In this document: in pieces, positions 7,686-17,008 of the stretch
How the letters are laid out: every line of letters starts with the position of its first letter
Numbering within the stretch: position 1 is the stretch's first letter
NCBI RefSeq assembly: GCF_003797835.1
Contig: NZ_RKMF01000017.1
Coordinates: 1 to 64,000, forward strand
Source of the DNA: Kocuria soli
GTDB lineage: Bacteria; Actinomycetota; Actinomycetes; Actinomycetales; Micrococcaceae
Reading direction: 5' to 3'
Length of the DNA: 64,000 nt
Position numbers and translations under genes: made by a program
Notes under the pieces: generated by a model
What the model was told of the DNA's origin: nothing
The model's database searches: none
What the model saw: the letters and a program-made list of their open reading frames with translations, nothing else

Positions 7686-9065
7686 ATGACCACGCCTACT
7701 TCGGGTTCGACCGACGGGCCGGACCGTACCCCGCAGCAAGGTCCCGGGCAGGACTTCACCCCTCCGAATCAACCGGTGGGCCACGGTCTTTCCGGCTGGT
7801 CACTCGTTCCTTTGGCGGTGCGGATCGACGGCGTCCAGCCCTACAGCCAGCCCGGGGATCCGCAGGTCAAGGACCCCTCTCAGCCCGCCGAGTTGGTGCC
7901 GACGGCCCGCGGCATCCGGACCGTCCTGGATCACCACCGTGCCGTGGCGGCCTGCGCCGAAGGCCCTTCCTACCTCCAGGTCGCGGTGCTTGTCGACGAC
8001 GACGGCCGTACGGCCACCGTGGCCGAGGACGGCAGTGTGGTGCCCGGGGACGCCGTCGAAGAACTCGTAGCCACCGTGCACCGCATGACCGGTCAACGGC
8101 TCGAGGCTGTTCACCCACAGTTGCGCCGTGCCCTGGTGATCAACCTTGACGCCCCGGACCTCCCGCTGCTGGCCGCCACTGCCAAAGTCGGGTTCCGGGC
8201 CGTGTCCCGTGACGGCTGGTCGATCGTGGTTCCGGACGACGAGAACGCCTGGTGGCTCCTGCGCACGGGACTCATGGAGGTCGGTGTGGCGCTGTCTTCC
8301 GACGGTGCCGCGCGCTCGCTGGAGGTGCTCCTGGGTGACGTGGACCCGGCCGGCCACACCGAGCTGATCGACACCGACGCGGTGTGCGGGCTGTCCTGGG
8401 GACCCCGGTGGCAGGCCGTATCCGACGACGACGCGACCACCGCCGCGGGGCAGTTGACCCGTGAGGTCGTGGGTATCTGTGATGCAGACACCAGCCGCGT
8501 GCAGATCGAATCCGTGGCCTCCGTGTTCGACCTGGATCCTGTGGACACCAAACGTCTGGCCAATTACGTCGACGGCCCATCGACTCCGCTCGTCCTCGAA
8601 TCGGTCCTCCAGTTGCTGGGCCTGCCCGCCCTGGCGGCCAAGATCGTGGAGGGCGCCCGGGATCTTGAGGAGATCGAGGGCATGACCCGGGTGGAACCGG
8701 GAACCGTCCGCGATGCATTGCTCAAGGCGTTCACGGAGAGCCCCACCGCCGAGGGCGTCGTTCCGGCGGTCCACCGGGCGCTGCTGCGGCGCCCGGAGCT
8801 CCTGCTGGCCATGGCGGGCTTGGAACTGGCCGCCGGCACGGGACTGGCCGCGCTCGCCCGCCGTGGTGGGCAGGTTGCGCCCGCCTTGGGGGCACTCTCC
8901 GCGCTGGCCTTCACGGACGCTGCAAGTACGACCGCGTGGTACACGGCCGCGAGACGTCGCAAGAACCGCCGCGGGCAGAACCGGAAGACCCCACGGGACC
9001 AGCGGCCGGGCGGTTCGACATCGGGTGAGCCAGGGTCAGAGGACCCTTCCCTGACCGAGAACTGA
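7686..9065 (+). CDS. conserved-looking protein of unknown function
   Basis: I do not recognise this 459-residue protein. The first 40 residues are low-complexity (Pro, Gly, Gln). The middle is a soluble alpha/beta region with three motif-poor blocks, and a short hydrophobic segment near residues 375-420 (ELAAGTGLAALARRGG, then GALSALAF) precedes a strongly basic tail RRRKNRRGQNRK and a polar end. No catalytic motif is visible. ATG 7686 is preferred to ATG 7677 because 7677 overlaps the TACGAT box. It lies between the Nudix gene and a two-component system. Confidence 0.7.
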   Translation: MTTPTSGSTDGPDRTPQQGPGQDFTPPNQPVGHGLSGWSLVPLAVRIDGVQPYSQPGDPQVKDPSQPAELVPTARGIRTVLDHHRAVAACAEGPSYLQVAVLVDDDGRTATVAEDGSVVPGDAVEELVATVHRMTGQRLEAVHPQLRRALVINLDAPDLPLLAATAKVGFRAVSRDGWSIVVPDDENAWWLLRTGLMEVGVALSSDGAARSLEVLLGDVDPAGHTELIDTDAVCGLSWGPRWQAVSDDDATTAAGQLTREVVGICDADTSRVQIESVASVFDLDPVDTKRLANYVDGPSTPLVLESVLQLLGLPALAAKIVEGARDLEEIEGMTRVEPGTVRDALLKAFTESPTAEGVVPAVHRALLRRPELLLAMAGLELAAGTGLAALARRGGQVAPALGALSALAFTDAASTTAWYTAARRRKNRRGQNRKTPRDQRPGGSTSGEPGSEDPSLTEN

Positions 9066-9122
9066 CGGCACCGCCAGGGACAGTTCCCCCTCGCGGCGGA
9101 TCCCAGGGAGTCGCTCGCGGGT

Positions 9123-9128
9123 TACCGT
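9123..9128 (+). promoter_or_regulatory. probable leaderless promoter, -10 box TACCGT
   Basis: TACCGT ends six bases before GTG 9135. The kinase gene has no ribosome binding site, so a leaderless transcript is likely. Confidence 0.4.
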
Positions 9129-9134
9129 GAACGC

Positions 9135-10526
9135 GTGACCACGCCTACCCAGACGATGCTCCCTGACCCGCCGAGCCGAGGTGGGTCACGCAGGTTCGCA
9201 CCGCACGGCGGTTGGTCACAGGTGTTCGGCGATCCCGCTCACCCCGACTGGGAACGCCCGAACCCCGGCCCCCAAGGCTACCGGCGTGATGCCGTGGGTG
9301 CGGTTGCGTTGACCGTCGTGGCACTGTTCTCCCTGGCGCTGATCGAAAGCTTCAACGGAACGGATCTGGACACCGGTCGGTGGCGTGGGTACGCCGTCGT
9401 CGCCGCCGTGACACTCCCGCTGGCATGGAGACGCCGATACCCAATCGTGGTGTTGGCCTTCACCACGGTGGCCTTCGTGTGGGGCACCTACCTCTCTATG
9501 ATGGCCACCGCCCAGCTGGTCACCCAGGTGGCCTACTTCGCGTCGGTCTACGCGGCGGTTGCCTGGACCCGGTCGCGACAGGTCACGGCCATCGCCGTTG
9601 CCATGTTGGCCGTGTCCATGACCGTGTGGTTCACGATCGACCTGACGGTCTCGTCCAGTTTCCGAGACTTCGTCGATCAGTTCGACAGCCAGGACGGGCC
9701 GTTCAACCCCGTGACGGCCTACGCGGTGTTCTCGATCATCAACAATCTGGGCTTTTTCGGCGGTGCCGTGTACGCGGGGCGTGCTTCCTGGCGCGCGGCG
9801 CTGCGGCGGCACCAACTGCGTGAACAGGCCGAGAAGATCGCCGACCAGTCGGCGCAGCTGGCTCGCCGCGCCGTCGTGGAGGAACGTCTGCGCATCGCTC
9901 GTGAGTTGCACGACGTCGTGGCGCACCACGTCTCGGCGATCGGCATTCAGGCCGGGGCGGCCCGCAAGATCCTGCCCCGCAACCCGCAGGCGGCCGAGCA
10001 GGCTTTGCGCATGGTCGAGGAGTCCAGCCGGCAGGCCGTGGCGGAGACCCGTCAGCTTCTGGGGGTGCTCCGCGAGGAGGAACACGAGCCGTCTGCCTTC
10101 AGCCTGCACACCACCGGTGAGCTACCTGCCCTTGTCCAGGAGTACGCCGATCGCGGTCTGTCCGTCACGCTGACCACCGCGATCGACGACGACGTGGAAC
10201 CGGGCAGCCTGTCACCCGCCCTGGGGTTGTCCGTGTACCGGTGTGTTCAGGAGTCCCTGGCCAATGTCCTGCGGCATTCGACCGGACGCGACGTCACGGT
10301 CACCTTGCGCAGCGTCGAGGAGCTCAGCCGACCCGCGCTGGAACTGGAAGTCCTTGACCGCGGCCGGCCCCGTGACGGCACCTCCGGTACCGGGTACGGC
10401 CTGGTGGGCCTGCGGGAGCGAGTTGATTTCCACGGAGGCACCTGCGAGATCGGGCCGCGACGGCCCGGCCCCGGGTGGAGGGTCCGCGCTCGCTTCCCCT
10501 TGACGACGCGCGTGGGAGGATCCTGA
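9135..10526 (+). CDS. NarL-type sensor histidine kinase
   Basis: Membrane histidine kinase of 463 residues. About five hydrophobic segments occupy residues 50-220, with no large extracellular sensor domain. A linker then leads into the HisKA_3 dimerisation motif RELHDVVAHHVSAIGIQAG, where H259 is the likely phosphorylated residue, and a C-terminal HATPase region with GTGYGLVGLRERV. The layout resembles kinases that sense membrane or envelope stress or antibiotics, but the signal is unknown. The gene ends 2 bp before the response regulator starts. The start is GTG with no ribosome binding site. Confidence 0.92.
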   Translation: MTTPTQTMLPDPPSRGGSRRFAPHGGWSQVFGDPAHPDWERPNPGPQGYRRDAVGAVALTVVALFSLALIESFNGTDLDTGRWRGYAVVAAVTLPLAWRRRYPIVVLAFTTVAFVWGTYLSMMATAQLVTQVAYFASVYAAVAWTRSRQVTAIAVAMLAVSMTVWFTIDLTVSSSFRDFVDQFDSQDGPFNPVTAYAVFSIINNLGFFGGAVYAGRASWRAALRRHQLREQAEKIADQSAQLARRAVVEERLRIARELHDVVAHHVSAIGIQAGAARKILPRNPQAAEQALRMVEESSRQAVAETRQLLGVLREEEHEPSAFSLHTTGELPALVQEYADRGLSVTLTTAIDDDVEPGSLSPALGLSVYRCVQESLANVLRHSTGRDVTVTLRSVEELSRPALELEVLDRGRPRDGTSGTGYGLVGLRERVDFHGGTCEIGPRRPGPGWRVRARFPLTTRVGGS

Positions 10527-10528
10527 CC

Positions 10529-11323
10529 ATGGTTTCCGTCTTGCTGGCCGACGATCATGCCCTGGTGCGATCGGGTTTCGCCATGGTGCTTTCCGTTGCC
10601 GAGGACCTCCACGTGGTGGGTCAAGCCGCCAACGGCCAGGAGGCCGTCGATCTGGTGACCACCGGTGACGTGGACGTCGTGCTGATGGACGTCCAAATGC
10701 CCGTGATGGACGGCATCGAGGCCACCCGACGCATCGTCGAGGCCGGCGGAACCAAGGTCATCATCCTGACCACCTTCGACCGTGACGACTACTTGTTCGC
10801 CGCACTCCGGGCCGGGGCCAGCGGGTTCCTGCTGAAGAACGCAGATCCGGACGACCTGATCGCCGCTGTGCACGCGGTGGCGGACGGGCATGCCCTCCTG
10901 GCCCCCGAGGCGACACTCAAGGTCATACGGCAACTGACCGACCACAATGCGCATCCCCCGGCACCGGCAGGTCAGGCACCGGGTGGTCATGCCCCGGGTG
11001 GTCAGGCCCCGACCGCGGAGCAACCGCGGGAGACCGACCCCGACGGTTCGGCCGTTCCCGCGGCGGCCACTGTCGAGCCGACGACCAGCGCAGGTTTGGA
11101 CGCGGAGGACCAGCGCATGATCGATACGTTGACACACCGCGAATCCGAGGTCCTGACCCTCATGGCACAGGGAATGTCCAATGCCGAGATTGCGCAGAAG
11201 CTGTTCCTCGGCTCGGCCACGATCAAGACCCATGTGTCCAACCTGCTGGCCAAGACGGGGAGCCGGGACCGGGTACAGGCCGTGGTCTTCGCCTACCGGA
11301 CCGGACTCGTGCGAGGGGTCTGA
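10529..11323 (+). CDS. NarL/LuxR-family response regulator
   Basis: Response regulator of 264 residues paired with the upstream kinase. The receiver domain has DD at 8-9, phosphoacceptor D54 in LMDVQMPVMDG and a conserved lysine in FLLKNADPDD. The LuxR-type DNA-binding helix-turn-helix is at the C terminus (HRESEVLTLMAQGMSNAEIA). The linker between them is unusually long, about 65 residues, rich in Pro/Gly/Ala with repeated APGG(H/Q) units. The downstream ABC exporter is a natural regulon candidate by position. Confidence 0.92.
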   Translation: MVSVLLADDHALVRSGFAMVLSVAEDLHVVGQAANGQEAVDLVTTGDVDVVLMDVQMPVMDGIEATRRIVEAGGTKVIILTTFDRDDYLFAALRAGASGFLLKNADPDDLIAAVHAVADGHALLAPEATLKVIRQLTDHNAHPPAPAGQAPGGHAPGGQAPTAEQPRETDPDGSAVPAAATVEPTTSAGLDAEDQRMIDTLTHRESEVLTLMAQGMSNAEIAQKLFLGSATIKTHVSNLLAKTGSRDRVQAVVFAYRTGLVRGV

Positions 11324-11530
11324 GGCCTGACCGAGAAAGCGGCCGGGAATCCGCCCTGCGATGGACTTGACGGACCTGTACGCCCTGCGCCTCGTTGATT
11401 GAGCGTCACGTTCACCCTTGCGGGGGATTCTTCGAACGATGCGTATTCCTAGGCTGGAGGCCACCGCACGGCAGTCGCAGGCCCGACGTCCCCGGGCAGC
11501 GCACGCCGTATTCAGCATCGAGGAGACAAG

Positions 11531-12562
11531 ATGACGACGGACTCGTCGCACCGAGACCCGGAGACGCCGAACCGCCCCGAGAGCACCCGCCCCGAGACCG
11601 CCGGGGAGATGGCACCCGGAGGCTCTGGAGGCGGACAGTGGCGACGAGCCTCGACCACCTTCGGCCGGCCGGTCCACGGGCATCGGCTCGAGGTACGGGA
11701 CCTCACCCGTCGCTTCGGTGACACGACGGTGGTGGACCGTGTGAGTTTCACCGTGGAGCCGGGTCACATGACCGGGTTCATCGGGGCGAACGGTGCGGGC
11801 AAGACCACCACGATGCGCATGATGATGGGGGTTCTCAGGACCACCTCCGGAGAGGTCCTCTGGGACGGGGACGCCATCACCGCGCAGGACCGTGTCAGAT
11901 TCGGGTACATGCCCGAAGAACGCGGGCTCTACCCCAAACAGGGGATCCTCGATCAATTGGGCTACCTGGGTCAGTTGCGTGGGATGTCCCGACAGGCCGC
12001 GCTGGCCGAGGCCCAACGACTCCTGCACCACTTCAACCTGGGGGACCGCGTCAAGGACAAGTTGGAGACCCTGTCCCTGGGTAATCAGCAGCGCGTCCAG
12101 GTCGCCGCCGCCCTCCTGCATCAACCGCAGGCGCTCGTGCTCGACGAACCGTTCTCCGGACTGGACCCCACGGCCGTCGACTCCATGGTTGACCTACTGC
12201 GTGAGTACACGGCACGGGGAGTCCCGGTGCTCTTCTCGTCCCACCAGCTGGATCTGGTCGACAGGTTGTGCGACGCCATGGTGATTCTCCACGACGGCCG
12301 GGTCCTGGCGTCCGGGACCGCCGAGCAACTGCGGGCCACGCAGCCCAAGCGGCACCGATTGACCTGCTCGGCCGACGTCGGGTGGGTCCGGGACGTCCCT
12401 GGTGTCAGCGTCGAGGACCTCGAGGGGTGCTCGGCCGTCGTCACGCTCGATGACGACAGTGTCCGATCCGATCTGCTGCGCAGGGCGGTTGACCGAGGTC
12501 TGCTGGAGTTCACCGACCTGGCACCGTCCCTGTCCGACATCTACCGCGAGGTGACCCGATGA
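11531..12562 (+). CDS. ABC transporter ATP-binding protein, NatA-like
   Basis: ATPase subunit of 343 residues. A polar N-terminal extension of about 50 residues is unusual for the family. Walker A GANGAGKT is at 85-92, the signature LSLGNQQRVQ near 181, and Walker B VLDEPFSGLD near 200, with the switch histidine in SSHQLD. A C-terminal regulatory domain follows. ATG 11531 follows GAGGAGAC. The stop overlaps the permease start by four bases (ATGA), so the two are translationally coupled. It likely exports a lipid, drug or ion; the sequence does not tell which. Confidence 0.9.
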   Translation: MTTDSSHRDPETPNRPESTRPETAGEMAPGGSGGGQWRRASTTFGRPVHGHRLEVRDLTRRFGDTTVVDRVSFTVEPGHMTGFIGANGAGKTTTMRMMMGVLRTTSGEVLWDGDAITAQDRVRFGYMPEERGLYPKQGILDQLGYLGQLRGMSRQAALAEAQRLLHHFNLGDRVKDKLETLSLGNQQRVQVAAALLHQPQALVLDEPFSGLDPTAVDSMVDLLREYTARGVPVLFSSHQLDLVDRLCDAMVILHDGRVLASGTAEQLRATQPKRHRLTCSADVGWVRDVPGVSVEDLEGCSAVVTLDDDSVRSDLLRRAVDRGLLEFTDLAPSLSDIYREVTR

Positions 12563-13725
12563 GCACCCGGACCCAAGCTGCCTGGCGCACCGTGCTGACC
12601 CGAGAGATCGCCGTCAAGGTCCGCGACAAGACGTTCGTCATCTCCACGCTGTCCACCATGGTGATCATCGCGGCCATGATTGCGTTCAACGCGTTCATGG
12701 CAGATCGGACCACGGAGCACGACCTTGCCACCAGCGGTCCGTTGGCGGCCGAGGCGGTCGAGCAGGCCGACGCCGCCATGGGGGACAAGACCACGGTCAC
12801 GGGACGCGAGGTGCAACCCGTGGAGGCCGAGGACCTGGTCCGTGACGAGGAGGTGGACGCGGCGCTCATTCATGACGGCGACTCGTGGTCCCTCGTGGCC
12901 GACACAGAGATCGAGTCGGACCTGGAGACGGCGATCGAACAGGCCGTCTCCCAAGTGACCGTTGCGGACAACGCCGGGGACCACGGCACCACCGTGGAGC
13001 AGCTGAACAAGGGGTCGGCGCTGGAAACCACGTTCCTCAGTGCCGGCGAGGACCGAGGTCTGGCCACGTACCTGCTCCGGTTCGCTTTCGCCTTCCTGTT
13101 CTACATGGCGGCCCTGATTTTCGGGATGGCGATCGCCAACTCCGTATTGGAGGAGAAGCAGAATCGAGTGGTCGAGATCCTCGCCACGGCCATCCCCATC
13201 CGAGAGCTGCTGTACGGCAAAGTGCTGGGGAACTGTCTGGTGGCCTTCGCCCAGATCGGGCTCTACGCCGCAGTTGGGCTGTTGACCGCGAACATTCTGG
13301 ACGTCACCGGGGAGTTCGGCTGGGCGCTGTCGGCCTCCGGGTGGTTCATCGCGTTCTTCGTCGTCGGCTTCGGCGCGCAGGCCTCGATCTGGGCGGTCCT
13401 GGGATCCTTGGCATCTCGCTCCGAGGACCTGCAGTCCAACACGACCGTGATCACCACCGTCCTGGTGGTCGCCATGTTCGCCGGACTGTTCGCCCAAGGA
13501 CCGTGGCTGGTCGTGGCTTCCTACGTTCCGATCCTCTCCTCGATCGCCATGCCCGCCCGCGTCCTCCAGGAGCAAGCGATGATCTGGGAGCCCTTCGCAG
13601 CACTCGTGGTGTGCCTGGTCTCCGGGTGGCTCATGCTGCGGCTGGGAGAAAAGGTGTACCAGCGGGCTGTGTTCCAGGGCGGGCGGGCCCTCACCTGGCG
13701 CCAGGCCCTCAAGCTCGAGGACTAG
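12559..13725 (+). CDS. ABC transporter permease, NatB/ABC-2 type
   Basis: Membrane subunit of 388 residues. One N-terminal membrane segment (FVISTLSTMVIIAAMIAFNA) is followed by a large extracytoplasmic domain of about 150 residues, then five to six segments from residue 165 on. The conserved cytoplasmic loop NSVLEEKQNRVVEILATAIP marks the ABC-2/NatB group. It pairs with the upstream ATPase. The gene ends just before the ribosomal protein operon, with about 210 bp between. Confidence 0.9.
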   Translation: MSTRTQAAWRTVLTREIAVKVRDKTFVISTLSTMVIIAAMIAFNAFMADRTTEHDLATSGPLAAEAVEQADAAMGDKTTVTGREVQPVEAEDLVRDEEVDAALIHDGDSWSLVADTEIESDLETAIEQAVSQVTVADNAGDHGTTVEQLNKGSALETTFLSAGEDRGLATYLLRFAFAFLFYMAALIFGMAIANSVLEEKQNRVVEILATAIPIRELLYGKVLGNCLVAFAQIGLYAAVGLLTANILDVTGEFGWALSASGWFIAFFVVGFGAQASIWAVLGSLASRSEDLQSNTTVITTVLVVAMFAGLFAQGPWLVVASYVPILSSIAMPARVLQEQAMIWEPFAALVVCLVSGWLMLRLGEKVYQRAVFQGGRALTWRQALKLED

Positions 13726-13937
13726 CAGCCTGATCCGCACCCCCACGTGATCTCTCCGACACCGGGGACGCGGATCCTGCGCCAAATTGACATCTCTGGC
13801 ACAATGGCCGGGTACTCGATGCGTGCGGACCCTCTCTCCGCACGTACTTCGTGTCCACAGGGACATCGTGAACGGCCCGCCCCACGGGAGCGTGACCGAT
13901 GCCCCGACACACCAAAGAACCAGGAGAGATTGCACCA

Positions 13938-14396
13938 GTGGCAGTCAAGATTCGTCTCAAGCGCATGGGCAAGATGCGCGATCCCCGTTACCGCGTCGTC
14001 GTCGTCGACTCCCGCAAGAAGCGCGACGGTCGTGTGATCGAGGAAGTCGGTATTTACCACCCGACGGAGAACCCGTCCTACATCAGCGTGGTTTCCGAGC
14101 GCGTGCAGTACTGGCTCGGCGTCGGCGCGCAGCCGTCCGAGGCCGTTGCCGCGATCCTCAAGATCACCGGTGACCTGCAGAAGTTCAAGGGCGAGGCCGG
14201 TGCCGAAGGCACGCTGAAGTCCCCCGAGGCCAAGGAAGAGTTCGTGGCCCCGGACAAGGGCTCGGTCATCCTGCCCGAGGCCATCACCCCCAAGGCCGAA
14301 GAGGCCGCGGAGGAGCCCTCCGAGGAGGCCGTCAAGGCCGACGCCGCCGCTGAGGAAACCACCGAAGCTGCGGACGACGCCGAGAAGGCCGAGTGA
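13938..14396 (+). CDS. rpsP: 30S ribosomal protein bS16
   Basis: Ribosomal protein of 152 residues. The first 80 residues are the conserved bS16 core ([19 protein letters not shown]). A long acidic Ala/Glu-rich extension follows, common in high-GC actinobacteria and of unknown role. GTG 13938 follows AGGAGAG at 13922-13928; an upstream in-frame ATG at 13899 is not part of the family. First gene of the rpsP-khpA-rimM-trmD-rplS block. Confidence 0.96.
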   Translation: MAVKIRLKRMGKMRDPRYRVVVVDSRKKRDGRVIEEVGIYHPTENPSYISVVSERVQYWLGVGAQPSEAVAAILKITGDLQKFKGEAGAEGTLKSPEAKEEFVAPDKGSVILPEAITPKAEEAAEEPSEEAVKADAAAEETTEAADDAEKAE

Positions 14397-14641
14397 CCAT
14401 GCTCGCTGACGCGTTGGAGCACCTGGTCCGCGGCATCGTCGACAATCCCAACGACGTCGACGTCCGGGTCAAGAACGGCCGCCGGGGCGAGACCCTGGAA
14501 GTCCGGGTCCACCCGGACGACCTGGGGCGCGTGATCGGCCGCCAGGGGCGCACGGCAAAGTCCCTGCGCACCGTGGTCACCGCGCTGGCCGACAACGAGC
14601 CGGTGCGGGTCGACGTGATCGACACCGACCGCCAACGCTGA
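14393..14641 (+). CDS. khpA: KH-domain RNA-binding protein KhpA
   Basis: Small RNA-binding protein of about 82 residues, full length for the family. The KH loop is [13 protein letters not shown] with the GxxG motif GRQG. Members help rRNA maturation or RNA regulation, often with KhpB. GTG 14393 overlaps the rpsP stop; ATG 14399 is an equally good start. Position between rpsP and rimM is the classical one. Confidence 0.92.
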   Translation: MTMLADALEHLVRGIVDNPNDVDVRVKNGRRGETLEVRVHPDDLGRVIGRQGRTAKSLRTVVTALADNEPVRVDVIDTDRQR

Positions 14642-14674
14642 CGCGAGCCGTCTTCCTCGCTGATCGCGAGTTCC

Positions 14675-14709
14675 GTGGCCCCCGCACCCGCCCAGGGTGC
14701 GGGGGCCAC
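14675..14709 (+). terminator. 15-bp perfect stem-loop after khpA
   Basis: Arms 14675-14689 and 14695-14709 are perfectly complementary (GTGGCCCCCGCACCC) around the loop GCCCA. There is no T tract, so it may be a weak terminator or a processing or stabilising element between khpA and rimM. Confidence 0.65.
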
Positions 14710-14844
14710 GTTCCGTTCCAGATGGCCCGCGACGGAGTTCGACCGGCCCACGCCGACCCGCGGCGGGCCGTCCGGTACGTTTTTTCCAGGTCCCACCGCT
14801 TGTCCACCCAGTTCTCAACCAGTTCTCAACCCAGGGAGTCCCTG

Positions 14845-15459
14845 ATGCAGGTCAAAGTCGCCCGGATCGGCAAGCCCCACGGCATCCGCGGGGAAGTGAC
14901 CGTCCAGTTGTTCACGGACGACCCTGACACCCGCTTCGCACCCGGCGCCCGTCTCACCGTGCAGACGGCCACGGCGGAGGGTGCCGCCGTCGTCCCCTCC
15001 GGGGAGCTGGAAGTCTCCAAGGCACGGTGGAACAAGCAGATCCTGGTGGTGGGATTCACCGCGGTCACCGACCGCAACGCCGCGGAGGCTTTGCGGGGCA
15101 GCCAGTTGTTCGTGGACGGCGAGTCCGAGGACGACGGCGACGACGCCTGGTACGAACACGAGCTCTTGGACATGGAGGTCCTGGTACCGGGTGAAGGTCG
15201 GCGAATCGGCGTGGTCACGGGGCTGCGCACCATGCCGCACCAGGACCTTCTGCAGGTGGCCCTGGACGCGGACGGGCGTGAAGTGGACGTGCCGTTCGTC
15301 CAGGAGATCGTCGCCGAGATCGACGAGGACGCACGGACCGTCCTGGTGACCCCGCCGCCGGGACTGCTCGAACTGGGGCTGGAGGATCCCGACGAGGCCG
15401 GACCCGGTGCGGAATCGGCGACGGAGCCGAACCCCGGGACGGGCGGTGCCCAGGCGTGA
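14845..15459 (+). CDS. rimM: ribosome maturation factor RimM
   Basis: Assists 16S rRNA processing and 30S head assembly by binding uS19. The N-terminal RimM domain starts [17 protein letters not shown] and the PRC-barrel follows from about residue 100 (EHELLDMEV, then DLLQVAL and [12 protein letters not shown]). The 204-residue length is slightly long because of an acidic tail. ATG 14845 follows AGGGAG at 14833-14838. Its stop overlaps the trmD start. Confidence 0.95.
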   Translation: MQVKVARIGKPHGIRGEVTVQLFTDDPDTRFAPGARLTVQTATAEGAAVVPSGELEVSKARWNKQILVVGFTAVTDRNAAEALRGSQLFVDGESEDDGDDAWYEHELLDMEVLVPGEGRRIGVVTGLRTMPHQDLLQVALDADGREVDVPFVQEIVAEIDEDARTVLVTPPPGLLELGLEDPDEAGPGAESATEPNPGTGGAQA

Positions 15460-16337
15460 TGCGGCTGGACGTCGTCAGCATTTTTCCCGAGTACCTGGCC
15501 GCCCTCGACCTGTCCCTGATCGGCAAGGCGCGGCGCGACGGGCTGCTCGAGCTCACCGTGACGGACCTGCGCAACTACGCGACCGACCGGCACCGTACCG
15601 TGGACGACACCCCCTACGGCGGGGGAGCGGGCATGGTCATGAAGCCGGAACCGTGGGCACTGGCACTCCAGGACGTCTTGGACCGGGGCGCCGCGGACGG
15701 GCACACGGGCGGTGCCGAGGAACCGACCTCTCCCGCCGTGAATCAGCGCCCGGTGCTGATCGTGCCCTCACCCGCGGGGCAGGTCTTCACTCAGGAGGTG
15801 GCTCGCGAACTCTCGGAACGCGAGCACCTGGTCTTCGCCTGCGGACGGTACGAAGGGATCGACGAGCGCGTCATCGAGTGGGCCCGTGAGTCCTTCGAGG
15901 TCCGCCCGATGTCCCTGGGGGATTACGTGCTCAACGGGGGTGAGGTGGCCGTCCTTGCCATGGTCGAGGCCATCGGTCGACTGGTCCCGGGAGTGATCGG
16001 CAACCCCGAGTCGTTGGTCGAGGAATCGCATTCCGACGGCCTGCTCGAGTACCCCGTCTACACCAAGCCGGCGTCCTGGCGGGACCGGGAGATCCCGGAG
16101 GTCCTCCTGTCGGGTCACCACGGGCGGATCGCACGGTGGCGCCGTGACGAGCAACTGCGCCGCACCGCTCGGCGTCGGCCCGACCTCATCGAGGACCTTG
16201 ATCCGGCGTTGTTGGACAAGCAGGACCGGGACGTTCTCCGGCAGGAGGGCTGGCAGGTCAACGACGACGGTGCCGTGACCCCTCCGGTGCTCGAACGGCC
16301 TCCCGGCTGCTTCCCTCCGGAACCGGAAGCGTCGTAA
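15459..16337 (+). CDS. trmD: tRNA (guanine-N1-)-methyltransferase
   Basis: SPOUT methyltransferase that makes m1G37 in tRNAs reading CNN and some other codons. Motifs in order are [13 protein letters not shown], the trefoil-knot segment [11 protein letters not shown], and [17 protein letters not shown]. The length of 292 residues includes an actinobacterial insertion (about 30 residues, rich in Ala/Gly/Glu) after the first motif. ATG 15459 shares a base with the rimM stop; GTG 15456 is possible too. Confidence 0.96.
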   Translation: MRLDVVSIFPEYLAALDLSLIGKARRDGLLELTVTDLRNYATDRHRTVDDTPYGGGAGMVMKPEPWALALQDVLDRGAADGHTGGAEEPTSPAVNQRPVLIVPSPAGQVFTQEVARELSEREHLVFACGRYEGIDERVIEWARESFEVRPMSLGDYVLNGGEVAVLAMVEAIGRLVPGVIGNPESLVEESHSDGLLEYPVYTKPASWRDREIPEVLLSGHHGRIARWRRDEQLRRTARRRPDLIEDLDPALLDKQDRDVLRQEGWQVNDDGAVTPPVLERPPGCFPPEPEAS

Positions 16338-16392
16338 CCCAGTTCACGCTCCCGGCGCCGAACGAGACTGTCGTGCGGCGTCGTGAATGTGG

Positions 16393-16604
16393 CATAATCG
16401 TGCGTTGCGTGTGTGCTGGGCACGCCCTCGCCGCAGGGGGAAGAGCGACCACACAGCACACACCCCGTCAGGTCCCGAAGGGACCGGCGGGTGACTGACT
16501 TTGCGGCAGCCAACCACCACCGGCCCGGTGCTCACCGGGCGGAGTGCTTCGGTGTGCCGTATGACCCACGTGGACGGCCTGCGGCGTTCACCAGGAGAAA
16601 CAAG
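16393..16604 (+). promoter_or_regulatory. rplS promoter -10 (CATAAT) and structured leader
   Basis: CATAAT at 16393-16398 is the clearest -10 box in this block. The transcript would carry a leader of about 200 nt. It can fold: GTGTGTGCT (16409-16417) pairs with AGCACACAC (16455-16463); GGTCCC-GAA-GGGACC forms a hairpin at 16471-16485; GCCCGGTG (16523-16530) pairs with CACCGGGC (16533-16540). Such leaders often mediate autoregulation by ribosomal proteins; that role is inferred here. Confidence 0.5.
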
Positions 16605-16964
16605 ATGACGAACATTCTCGACCAGATCGATGCCAAGTCCCTGCGCGACGACATCCCCGAGTTCCGCCCGGGCGACACCCTCAACGTGCACGTGAACATC
16701 GTTGAAGGCAACCGCTCCCGTGTGCAGGTCTTCAAGGGCTTCGTCGTCGGCCGCCAGGGTGACGGCGTCCGCGAGACCTTCACCGTCCGCAAGGTGTCCT
16801 TCGGCGTGGGCGTGGAGCGTACTTTCCCGGTGCACTCCCCGGTCATCGAGAAGATCGAGGTCCTGACCCGCGGTGACGTCCGCCGCGCCAAGCTGTACTA
16901 CATGCGCGATCGTCACGGAAAGGCCGCTCGTATCCGAGAGAAGCGCGGCACCGAGGGCAAGTGA
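16605..16964 (+). CDS. rplS: 50S ribosomal protein bL19
   Basis: Ribosomal protein of 119 residues located at the subunit interface. Recognisable stretches are [29 protein letters not shown] and [21 protein letters not shown] 16605 follows AGGAGAAA at 16593-16600. It lies downstream of trmD but is preceded by its own promoter-like box and a long structured leader. Confidence 0.97.
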   Translation: MTNILDQIDAKSLRDDIPEFRPGDTLNVHVNIVEGNRSRVQVFKGFVVGRQGDGVRETFTVRKVSFGVGVERTFPVHSPVIEKIEVLTRGDVRRAKLYYMRDRHGKAARIREKRGTEGK

Positions 16965-17008
16965 CCCCAAGGGCTCGGCGGTGACGCCGTTCCCGGTTCA
17001 CCACCGCC

